DNA of 64,000 nt, from assembly GCA_903891325.1 (NCBI GenBank), contig CAITEC010000023.1:1-64000 (forward strand), read 5' to 3'. Shown here piece by piece: positions 40,219-47,880 of the stretch. The stretch's first letter is position 1. Each line of letters begins with the position of its first letter. The translations under genes and the position numbers were made by a program. Origin of the DNA: an uncultured Opitutaceae bacterium. GTDB taxonomy: Bacteria > Verrucomicrobiota > Verrucomicrobiia > Opitutales > Opitutaceae. Below the pieces are notes generated by a model that worked only from the letters and a program-made list of their open reading frames with translations, was not told where the DNA came from and made no database searches.

Positions 40219-41877
40219 TCAGGGCATCAGGTTGACGGGGTCGCCGTCCTCCTGGTAGCGGGTCCTGTAGGTCTTGTCGCTCGCGGCGAGCTTGAGGAAG
40301 ACGTCGAGGGGGACGACTTCCACGGGCTCGCTCATACGATTGAGGATCTGCGCAACCTTTTCCACAGAATTTCTCTCGCGGACGTGCATGAGCAGAAAAT
40401 AGGGGCGCTTCGTGTTCAGGCGGGTGAGCTCGTCGAGATCGGCGGCCGCCTGGTCAACCGGACGGACCAGGTCCAGGTAGTAGTCGTAGCTGATCATCGG
40501 GATGCCGTCCCTCAGGTCGTAGGTCCGGGCGGAGCCGTATCCATTGATGAAGCCGAGGATTCCGGGGAACTGGGCGTAGTAGCGGTCGACCACGGCCTTG
40601 GTCAGGTCCGTGTTGCCGAGGTGCCGGTTGCCCTGGGAATAGTCCATGATCTCCATCACATGGAGGTCCAGCCGGCCCATCAGGTCGCGGGCCTGGGCCA
40701 TCAGTTCCGGGAACTTGGCCGCCGGGACGGCCTTCGGGTACATGTATCCCGGGCCGCTCAATCCGCCGATGAAATAGTCGTTGGGGGTCCTGCTTTCATA
40801 AAAGTACTGCAGGATCGGGGGATTCAGCCATATCCAGTTCACGATCACCTGCCACGCGTAGGGTATTTTTCCCCGGCCCGGCTTGGTCCATGCGCCGATT
40901 CCCATGGCATCCGTTGAGATCGCGGCCAGGTACACCTTCTTTTCCGCCTTGTAATGCCTGCCGGGCAGGAGGTTGCTCACATTGGTGAACTTGAAATCCG
41001 GCGTGAGGGGTATCTGGGAGGTAAAGGAGACGTTGGGCACATTGTTCAATCCCTCCATCCGCAGTCCGTAATGGCTGGTGAGCGTTGTGTGTTCACCCTC
41101 CGTGTCCTTCCCATAGGAGTGCCAGCCAAGGACGATGCTCGCAGGGTGCTGGAGCCCGAGAATCCGCGACTCGAGGGCCCGTTCCGCGGGATTCGCCGGG
41201 CTCGCCGAGAGGTCCGTGAAGAACGCCCGTTGCTGGATGCCGAAGTCGGCTATGCCCGGCTCCATCGCCGGACCCGCGACGCCCCCCAGCAGGACATAAT
41301 AGTCCCGCGAGCAGCGCGCCCAATAGCGGTCGAACGCCCATTGGTAGATCTCCACGTCGGACTTCCCCTCAAAGAGCCCGCGAAAGTCCGCCCGTTGCCT
41401 CAGGCCGTGCTTTTCCGCCAGCGGGATGTGCGCCGCGTCCACGACAATGGCGTCCTCCAGGCCCGCAACCGTGAAGGCCACGAGCAGGGAAGATCGCACC
41501 TTGGTGTCCCACACCACATATCCCTTCGCATACTTGCCGAATAGCGCCAGCGCCGCATCGGCATCATCCGTGCCCAGCCGATGGAAGGTCATCCCGTGCC
41601 GCTTTTCCATGAACGTGATCAGCGGCCGCACAATCTCCCACTGCCAATCGACCGGGTATTCCAGGTAGATGCGGGGCTGGCCGCGATTGGCGAGGCCCTG
41701 AAGCGAGATGATGAGCGAGTGGACCGGCAGGTCGCCGTCTATCCGCCAATTTTCGGAGAGAGGGATCAATGTCGCGGAGGCGGGAACGACGGAGACCTTT
41801 GGGGGCTCGGGCATTGCCGCCGCACGAAACGTTGCTCCCGTGAGGGCGAGCGCGAAGAGGAGTGTTCGGATTCTCAT
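40219..41877 (-). CDS. GxGYxYP family secreted putative glycoside hydrolase, copy 2
   Basis: The 552-residue protein has a signal peptide (MRIRTLLFALALTGATFRAA), the N-terminal HSLIISLQGLANRGQPRIYLEYP and YVVWDTKV, and the family motif in YFIGGLSGPGYMYPKAVP, an exact G-x-GYxYP. Then follow GFINGYGSARTYDLRDG, SYDYYLDLVRPVDQA and KRPYFLLMHVRERNS. It is related throughout to the copy at 19301. It stands between its lipocalin-like partner (12 bases upstream) and the MetE-like gene (12 bases downstream). The predicted role is in glycan processing outside the cytoplasm. Confidence 0.83.
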   Translation of the reverse strand: MRIRTLLFALALTGATFRAAAMPEPPKVSVVPASATLIPLSENWRIDGDLPVHSLIISLQGLANRGQPRIYLEYPVDWQWEIVRPLITFMEKRHGMTFHRLGTDDADAALALFGKYAKGYVVWDTKVRSSLLVAFTVAGLEDAIVVDAAHIPLAEKHGLRQRADFRGLFEGKSDVEIYQWAFDRYWARCSRDYYVLLGGVAGPAMEPGIADFGIQQRAFFTDLSASPANPAERALESRILGLQHPASIVLGWHSYGKDTEGEHTTLTSHYGLRMEGLNNVPNVSFTSQIPLTPDFKFTNVSNLLPGRHYKAEKKVYLAAISTDAMGIGAWTKPGRGKIPYAWQVIVNWIWLNPPILQYFYESRTPNDYFIGGLSGPGYMYPKAVPAAKFPELMAQARDLMGRLDLHVMEIMDYSQGNRHLGNTDLTKAVVDRYYAQFPGILGFINGYGSARTYDLRDGIPMISYDYYLDLVRPVDQAAADLDELTRLNTKRPYFLLMHVRERNSVEKVAQILNRMSEPVEVVPLDVFLKLAASDKTYRTRYQEDGDPVNLMP

Positions 41878-41889
41878 GGAGGGAATGAC

Positions 41890-42477
41890 TCAGGGTTGCG
41901 CCGTCGACGGATCAACCGGTTTCCCCCTTGGGGAAACGCGATGGAGGATGTAGACGATGGGAATCTCGCGCGTGCTTCGGAGTTGGGTGATCGCGAGCTC
42001 GCTGCCGCTTGGCGAAATCTTGTAGTCGGTGAGGATATTCACCGGCCTTTCGCCCTGTTGGGTATCGAGCACAAGATCCGCCTCGGTGCGGAGGATTCGT
42101 CCCCCGTCGATGAGCCGTCCCCTGATCCGCTCATTGCGATCGCCCCCGATATAGGCCCCGATATGCCGGTTGTCGGACCACCAGGGTATTCGGACGACAT
42201 TCGACGGGTTGGACAGGTCGAAGGCCGCAACCGTGTCGATCGCCCGGTTTCCGGATGCGAACTGGTTCCTGATGGTCACCCGGTCGCCGTCAATGGCGAT
42301 ATGGACGACGAGGGTCCGCCAAGGGCTCAGGTCGGTGCTGCGCTCCGGCACCAATTCCCAATCGCCCGAAAGCGGGGGAATGGCTGCATCCGGGGTGCTT
42401 CCCGCTGCCCTGGCGATGGATCCGGGCGCCTGCAACCCGATGATAATCGCCGCTAGAATTTGAAGTTTTAGGTTCAT
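41890..42477 (-). CDS. Small secreted lipocalin-like protein paired with GxGYxYP, copy 2
   Basis: Starting at 42477 (195 residues), it has a signal peptide (MNLKLQILAAIIIGLQAPGS) and beta-rich mature sequence with LSGDWELVPERSTDLSPWRT, DGDRVTIRNQF, ILRTEADLVLDTQQGERPVN and ITQLRSTREIPIVYILHRV. It is a clear paralog of the product at 20963-21487. An in-frame ATG further upstream would add 20 residues before the signal peptide and cross the receptor terminator, so 42477 is preferred. Confidence 0.66.
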   Translation of the reverse strand: MNLKLQILAAIIIGLQAPGSIARAAGSTPDAAIPPLSGDWELVPERSTDLSPWRTLVVHIAIDGDRVTIRNQFASGNRAIDTVAAFDLSNPSNVVRIPWWSDNRHIGAYIGGDRNERIRGRLIDGGRILRTEADLVLDTQQGERPVNILTDYKISPSGSELAITQLRSTREIPIVYILHRVSPRGKPVDPSTAQP

Positions 42478-42490
42478 GGTGATTTTTTGC

Positions 42491-42527
42491 AAAAAAAAGG
42501 GCCCGCGGTATTTAACCGCGGGCCCTT
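42491..42527 (-). terminator. Rho-independent terminator of the TonB-dependent receptor gene
   Basis: On the minus strand a 12-bp perfect stem (42516-42527 with 42497-42508; core GGGCCCGCGG) with a 7-base loop is followed by eight T (42498-42491 as A on the plus strand). It starts about 20 bases after the receptor stop at 42549 and ends before the next gene start at 42477. It is the clearest terminator in the window. Confidence 0.9.
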
Positions 42528-42548
42528 GATCAAACAAGCGAGATCAGA

Positions 42549-45500
42549 TTAGAACGACAGTGTCGTGTCGCAGATCCAGTTGAAGAGCGGATCCGGGGTG
42601 AGATCAAATCCACCGAAGTGGGTCTGATTGGTCAGGTTGTAGAGCCCGATCTTGGTCTTGAACTTGTAGCCAAGGATCTCGTACGGGTACGTGATATTGG
42701 CATCCAAGTCCCAGAAGGCCGGGAGCATCAGACCACCGTTCAACGGATTGTAGGCCATTGACTGGCTGTACACGCGCGCGCCCAGATAGCGGATACCAAG
42801 GGCAAGGGAGAGGCCGCGGGCCGGTCCCGTGTCAAAGGTATACTTGTTCCAGAGGCTGACGGTCTCCTTCGGAACGTTCGCCAGGCGCGAGTCGAATATG
42901 ATGTTGTAGTTGATCGCGTTCGTCACGCTGCTGGCCTGGTAGGCCGGGGTGTAGACCAAGCTGCTGGTCTGCTTGGCGGACGGCAGGTAACCGATATTCA
43001 CAACCGATTGGAAGTTGCGGATCGGCGTGATGACACCCGTGAACTCGGTACCGTAGATCACGTACTCCTGGCCCGTTGTGCGCCAGCGGAAGTTACGCGA
43101 GTTGTAGTACGAGCTGCCGGATGCGAACAGCGTGGTGCTGTAGTTGAACGGCTCGGCGCCGTTGCTCTGCGCAACGCTGTCGTCGGTGGAGACGTTGGAA
43201 CGCGTGCCCTCGAAGAAGGCGAGCGTGCCGGACAGTTTGCCATCCCACAGGGACGTCTTGATGCCGCCCTCGTAGTTGTAACCGGTCTCGTTGGACAGCG
43301 GCTGCAGGGCGCCACGGCCGACCGCGATCGCTGTTCCCTGGCTGACCGAGGTGACGGTCTGGCCGAGGTAGACGTAGCTTCCACCACCGTTTTGCAGGGC
43401 GGCGGTGATCAGGTTGGTCAAGTCGACGTTGCCGGCCGCTTCACCACCACGGTAAGACTGGTTGAACTTGAACGTCTTGGAGAAGTTCACGTAAACCGTC
43501 AGCTCCTTGGTGATGTCGAAGGTCGCACCGTACTGGAACGCGCTGCCGCGGAAGGTGCCGAAGTTCGTCTGCTCATACGCGGCGCTGTAGTCATACACGT
43601 TCTGATTGTAGACGCCCTGCTGCGCGAAGGAATTCGGCGGGGGCGAGAAGTACGGGTAGTTCGACGTCAGGTTCTGGCCCTGATTGCGGATTTCCTGGTT
43701 GCGGTAACCGTACATCACGTGGAGGCGGTCATGCATGAACGCCATCTGGTCCATCCAGTACCATTCGTTGTACTGGAGGATGTAACCGTCCAGATTGGTG
43801 CGGAAGAACGGCTGGAGGGCCGCATCATCGGGCTGCACGTTGAACGCCGGATCCCAGTTGCTGTACACCTGGGCGACGGTCAGGACCTGGCCGGAGCGGC
43901 TGTAGAGAACCTGGTCAACCGGCACGAAGCTCGGGGCTGCGCCGTTGGTGTTCTGCAGGCCGATCGCAACGTAGGTGTTGCCCGGATTGCCCAGGGCGTT
44001 TGTGGCGCCGGGGGTGCTGGCATAGAACAGGGAGGTCAGCGTGGACCCGCCGACAGGCGTGCCCGACTGGTACTGGATGATCGACTTCTGGTAGAGGAAG
44101 CCGCCGAACAGCTTGTTCTTGATGCCCCACTTCTCGAAGGTCGCAACCGCGTCACCCTGGTGATTCTCAGCGTGGTTGTAGTAACCGGAGCTGACGGCGC
44201 CGCTGTCGGCGACGAAGGTGTAGCCGTCGGCGTTCGGGGTATTGTTGCCCTCGACGTCGTTGAAGAGCTCGGCGCTGCGCGAGTACGTGTAGTGCAGATC
44301 GAGCCAATCGGTGGGCGAGGCGGCGACGGTCATCGTGAAGATGTTGTCATCCTCGTCGACCTGGGCGCCGCGATTGTGGAAGTTGAAGTTCGCATCCTTC
44401 ACGCGCTGGCCGGTCGTGTTGTTGTAGTAACCGGCGCCGGAGAGCATCGAGTTCGTGTACACCGGGAGGCCGGCATTGTTGTTCGTCGCGCCGGTGATGA
44501 CACCGGGGGCGATCGAATTCACCACGTCACCCAGGTAGTTGGCCTGGCTGTTGAAGATGCGGTACTGGTACTGCTGCTGGGGCGTGAGACCCGCACCGTT
44601 GTTGGTGGTGGTCACGATGCCGGCGGCCTGCATCAGCGCGTTCGAGGGATTGTAGTAGGCGTTGAACCAGCTGCCGGTGGCGAGCCACCCGTTGCAGTTG
44701 AAGTTGTCGCTGTTCTGCATGTACTGGTCCTCGATCGTGATCTTCAGCTTTTCCGACTTGAAGGGGGACACTGCGATCTCGGGCGTGATGTTGAAGTTCT
44801 TCAGGAACTCAAAGTGCCTCTGACCCTGGCTGTTCGTCCAGGCACCAACAACGCGGACAGCGGCTTTGTCGCTGAAGGATTGGTTGGTGTCGAATACCAC
44901 CTTGCGGTCCTCGTTCTGGCCGAATGTGAAGTCGACCGTGGTCGGCAGGCGGCTGAACTGGGGCTGCTTGGTGATGAAGTTGATGACGCCGCCAGGATAG
45001 CCGGCGCCGTAGAGAACGGCGGCGGGACCTTCGACGACCTCAACGCGGTCGATGTTGTCCAGATTGAAGTCCGAGAAAGCGGCGGCGGTGTTGCCGTCGC
45101 GCTCAATCGTGTTCAGGGTGAAACCACGGATGGTGGCCGCGAGCGTCGGTGTGGCGCTGTTGGTCGGGCGATCGCTCACGAAGCGATTGTCGCCGGATGC
45201 CGTCGCCGTGTACTTCAGGATGTCCGTGAGATTCTGCGAGTTCGTGTCGCTCAGAAAGTCGGAGCTCAAGACCTGAATGTACTGCGGGGTTTCCTGAATG
45301 GGTTGCGCAACGCGCGTTCCGATCGTCGCATTACCTTCCAGGTAACCCTGCGCGCCCGTGGTCTCGACTTCGAACGGCGAGAGGACGGTGACGCCCTCGC
45401 CACCGGTGGCCGCCGCCGGGCTGCCCGCGGTCGTCGTGGTGGTTGAGGAGGTGGTGGTAGTTGCGGTGGCGGGCCCCGTCTGGTTAAGACGGGCCTCGAG

Positions 45501-45653
45501 GTCGGCGACCTGCTGGCGCAGGGCGGCATTCTCATCTTGCAGCTTTTGCGAATCCGACTGCTGCGCGTGAGCCACGGGGGCTGCCGCAATCGTCAGAACG
45601 CCTAGGCACATTGCCAGGTATTTTCCAATCGGTGACGTGTGTTCCGGTTTCAT
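42549..45653 (-). CDS. TonB-dependent outer-membrane receptor
   Basis: With the start at 45653 the protein has 1034 residues; an ATG at 45680 would add nine. After the signal peptide (ending AHAQ) comes a heptad-patterned coiled coil (QKLQDENAALRQQVADLEAR) and a Thr/Ala-rich linker, then VTVLSPFEVETTGAQGYLEG, a plug start typical of receptors of Opitutaceae-like bacteria. The plug continues with RDGNTAAAFSDFNLDNIDRV, EVVEGPAAVLYGAG, GGVINFITKQP; the rest alternates beta strands rich in aromatic residues to a terminal Phe. It is lower in GC than neighbours. It imports an unknown glycan, siderophore or vitamin, probably under the adjacent LacI protein. Confidence 0.9.
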   Translation of the reverse strand: MKPEHTSPIGKYLAMCLGVLTIAAAPVAHAQQSDSQKLQDENAALRQQVADLEARLNQTGPATATTTTSSTTTTTAGSPAAATGGEGVTVLSPFEVETTGAQGYLEGNATIGTRVAQPIQETPQYIQVLSSDFLSDTNSQNLTDILKYTATASGDNRFVSDRPTNSATPTLAATIRGFTLNTIERDGNTAAAFSDFNLDNIDRVEVVEGPAAVLYGAGYPGGVINFITKQPQFSRLPTTVDFTFGQNEDRKVVFDTNQSFSDKAAVRVVGAWTNSQGQRHFEFLKNFNITPEIAVSPFKSEKLKITIEDQYMQNSDNFNCNGWLATGSWFNAYYNPSNALMQAAGIVTTTNNGAGLTPQQQYQYRIFNSQANYLGDVVNSIAPGVITGATNNNAGLPVYTNSMLSGAGYYNNTTGQRVKDANFNFHNRGAQVDEDDNIFTMTVAASPTDWLDLHYTYSRSAELFNDVEGNNTPNADGYTFVADSGAVSSGYYNHAENHQGDAVATFEKWGIKNKLFGGFLYQKSIIQYQSGTPVGGSTLTSLFYASTPGATNALGNPGNTYVAIGLQNTNGAAPSFVPVDQVLYSRSGQVLTVAQVYSNWDPAFNVQPDDAALQPFFRTNLDGYILQYNEWYWMDQMAFMHDRLHVMYGYRNQEIRNQGQNLTSNYPYFSPPPNSFAQQGVYNQNVYDYSAAYEQTNFGTFRGSAFQYGATFDITKELTVYVNFSKTFKFNQSYRGGEAAGNVDLTNLITAALQNGGGSYVYLGQTVTSVSQGTAIAVGRGALQPLSNETGYNYEGGIKTSLWDGKLSGTLAFFEGTRSNVSTDDSVAQSNGAEPFNYSTTLFASGSSYYNSRNFRWRTTGQEYVIYGTEFTGVITPIRNFQSVVNIGYLPSAKQTSSLVYTPAYQASSVTNAINYNIIFDSRLANVPKETVSLWNKYTFDTGPARGLSLALGIRYLGARVYSQSMAYNPLNGGLMLPAFWDLDANITYPYEILGYKFKTKIGLYNLTNQTHFGGFDLTPDPLFNWICDTTLSF

Positions 45654-45814
45654 TCTTGTTGGTTTGGGATGTTCTTGCATTGCCTGGGCCTGGCCCCGCC
45701 GTGAAGCAGGGTCAAACGTAGGTAAAAGTACTCAGAAATGGGGTTGTCAGGGGTGTCGCTGGCAAGGGGGTTTCTCCAGATTTCAAGTGACAAAAGGGTG
45801 TCGGCGGAAACTTG

Positions 45815-46861
45815 TCAAGCACTCATCTGTTTTGAGATTGTTACCGCTGAAATCAGGCTGGGCGCCACAGTTATGCCAACCCTCCCATCAATCCGGGGAT
45901 TCTCAATTCTCCAGATCAGGTGGTCGACCGCCTTCCGGACCAGTGTCGGCAGATTGATGTCGAGGGCGGCGGGCAGATGGTCCAGATTGTGGTAGATGGA
46001 GGGGTTGTAATTGCCCAGGATGGCCTCAAAATCGACCTCCGCCCGCAATCCCGCTGCCCGCATCGACCGAAAAAGGGAGCCACAGAAGTGGTCAACGGGA
46101 ATATAAACCCCTATGGGTTCGCGGGTAAACTCCATAAACTGCCTGACCAACCAATCGCTTTCCTCATGGAGAGGCGTGACCTCAAGGTAGCTGAGGGGTT
46201 TTGGCTTCCCTAGGATGCTGTGCACCGTCAGGCCGAGTTCGCGGGCGTGGTCGGCAAAAGCCCGAACCCTCCAGGCCACGGCGCTGTAGCCGACGTCGGC
46301 CGCTATCACGGCGACCGCCTTGTAATTCCTGCCCCGCAGGTGCTCGGCAGCCATCCTCCCGTTCAGGTCGTTGTCGGGCTCAACGTAGTCGCCCGGGTAG
46401 GTGCTCGTCCGGCGGGTCATGAACCAGACGGAGGGCAGGTCGCCGAGCTGGGCGAGCGCCCGGGCCGACGGCTCCATGCCCTGGATGATGACCCCGTCGA
46501 CGTCCCCCGCCGCAAGCGCCCGGGGGCACTCGTCGGGGCTTTCGGAGAAAACGACGCTCAGCTCCACGCGCAGGCGGTCGTTCGAGTGGCAGGTTTGGAG
46601 CAATTGCTCCTGAAACCAGCTGAAATTCGAGTTTCTCTGGACTCCGACATACCAGAGCGCGATCCGCTTGGCCACCGGGAGCCGGGACTTCGGGCCCCTG
46701 CGCCGATGGATGGGGGTTGGCACATATCCGAGGTCGCTCATGACGTCGCGAACCTGCTGAAGCCGGCCGGGTGCAACCAGGTGGGGCTGGTTGATGACAC
46801 GGGAGACCGTCGCCGGGGACACCCGGGCCTTACGAGCTATATCCGCTATCAACAAAGACAT
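45815..46861 (-). CDS. LacI family transcriptional regulator
   Basis: The 348-residue protein starts MSLLIADIARKARVSPATVS, the canonical helix-turn-helix plus hinge (RVINQPHLVAPGRLQQV, DLGYVPTPIHRRRG). A periplasmic-binding-protein-like sugar domain follows (residues ~65-340, with GVIIQGMEP, NGRMAAEHLRGR, VGVYIPVDHFCG-like motifs). It probably represses the receptor gene downstream or the divergent rhamnosidase region upstream, where overlapping palindromes are found (47806-47828). A near palindrome CTGAATTTTCAG lies just upstream of its own start (46883-46894), suggesting autoregulation. Confidence 0.9.
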   Translation of the reverse strand: MSLLIADIARKARVSPATVSRVINQPHLVAPGRLQQVRDVMSDLGYVPTPIHRRRGPKSRLPVAKRIALWYVGVQRNSNFSWFQEQLLQTCHSNDRLRVELSVVFSESPDECPRALAAGDVDGVIIQGMEPSARALAQLGDLPSVWFMTRRTSTYPGDYVEPDNDLNGRMAAEHLRGRNYKAVAVIAADVGYSAVAWRVRAFADHARELGLTVHSILGKPKPLSYLEVTPLHEESDWLVRQFMEFTREPIGVYIPVDHFCGSLFRSMRAAGLRAEVDFEAILGNYNPSIYHNLDHLPAALDINLPTLVRKAVDHLIWRIENPRIDGRVGITVAPSLISAVTISKQMSA

Positions 46862-46954
46862 ACGTCGGGGTAACGGGGTAACGCTGAATTTTCAGAAATG
46901 GACTGAAATAGCCTGAAAATGTCAAGCAATCCTCACCCAAACGTAACCCCCCGC

Positions 46955-47827
46955 TCAAAAACCCGTGCGCTTAAGCGCCCGCCGCCATGCCGCGGCAAAG
47001 GCGCGCCGGGCGACGATCGCGTCCGGCCAGGGGTGCGGGTGGGTGCTCAGGTGGTAGCCGTGCGACATCCCAAGCTCGGGGCAGGTCCAGAGCTCCCCGC
47101 CGGGCCGCGGGCCGGCCAGCCAGAGCGCGAACAGGTCCTCGACAAACTTCATGTAGTCCCGGAACTCGGGCGTCAGCCGCCCCCGGCCGTCGGTCACCGG
47201 CACCTGGCAGTGCTGGCTGTTGAAGGGCCGGAGGTGGAAAAGGCGGGAGTTTTGTATCAGTTTTTTCCATACAAGCAGCCGCCGCGAGTAGTCGGCGGGC
47301 ATCATGTGCTTGGAAACGGCGAAGTGGGAGTGGTCCCAGGTGACCGGCATGAGCGCCCCGGTCGCGCGCCGGTAGCGCCTTGCGATCTCGTCGAACTTCT
47401 CGGGGGTCTCCGTCGCCGTGTCGCGGTGGGTCTCGATGTGCGGGTCCAGCCCCATGCTCCGGGCCACCCGGACCAGCCGGGGGATGCCCCGGGCCGCGAC
47501 CGCCGGAGGCGTGTCGTCGTCCATCCACTGCACGTTGATCAGCGGCACCCCGACGGCACGGTGGGCGCGGAAGTGGGGCATGGCCTCGGCGAGGCTGCCG
47601 GCGGATATCCCGCTGAAGATCCGCAACCCCGCGCGGTCGGCCTCCGCCTTGACCTCCGGGGTCGCATACGAGGCGATTCCGTCGAAGCCGGCCGCCTTGA
47701 TCGCGGCGATCTGCTTTTTCAGGGGCCAGGTCCGGCCGGCGGAGGGCCATCCGATCATCGACCAGGGTGTTGCGCACTGGATCAGGCGCGGGGCTTTGGG
47801 GCGGGATTTCATGACATGAAATTTCAT
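46955..47827 (-). CDS. Sugar phosphate isomerase/epimerase-like TIM-barrel protein
   Basis: This 290-residue protein has the pattern of xylose-isomerase-like AP2 endonuclease/isomerase barrels: AAIKAAGFDGIASYAT, GLRIFSGISAGSL, RSMGLDPHIETHRDTATETP (HIETH with metal-binding residues), LMPVTWDHSHFAVS and WTCPELGMSHGYH. It probably isomerises a keto sugar or sugar phosphate in the cytoplasm. Two starts are possible, residue 1 at 47827 or residue 6 at 47812, both within the palindromic operator-like sequence. It diverges from the GH78 operon, so it may be controlled together with it. Confidence 0.75.
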   Translation of the reverse strand: MKFHVMKSRPKAPRLIQCATPWSMIGWPSAGRTWPLKKQIAAIKAAGFDGIASYATPEVKAEADRAGLRIFSGISAGSLAEAMPHFRAHRAVGVPLINVQWMDDDTPPAVAARGIPRLVRVARSMGLDPHIETHRDTATETPEKFDEIARRYRRATGALMPVTWDHSHFAVSKHMMPADYSRRLLVWKKLIQNSRLFHLRPFNSQHCQVPVTDGRGRLTPEFRDYMKFVEDLFALWLAGPRPGGELWTCPELGMSHGYHLSTHPHPWPDAIVARRAFAAAWRRALKRTGF

Positions 47828-47828
47828 G
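47806..47828. promoter_or_regulatory. Overlapping palindromes, candidate LacI-family operator
   Basis: ATTTCATGACATGAAAT (47806-47822) is a perfect odd palindrome and CATGAAATTTCATG (47815-47828) a perfect even one; they share the central ATGAAA half-site. They overlap the start of the isomerase gene and lie ~55 bases from the divergent rhamnosidase start. A LacI-family gene is about 1 kb away. Binding by that protein is inferred, not shown. Confidence 0.5.
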
Positions 47829-47880
47829 CAAAATTCTGTTTAAAAAAACTGAAATGACGAGCTGAATCCAAGCCCAACCC

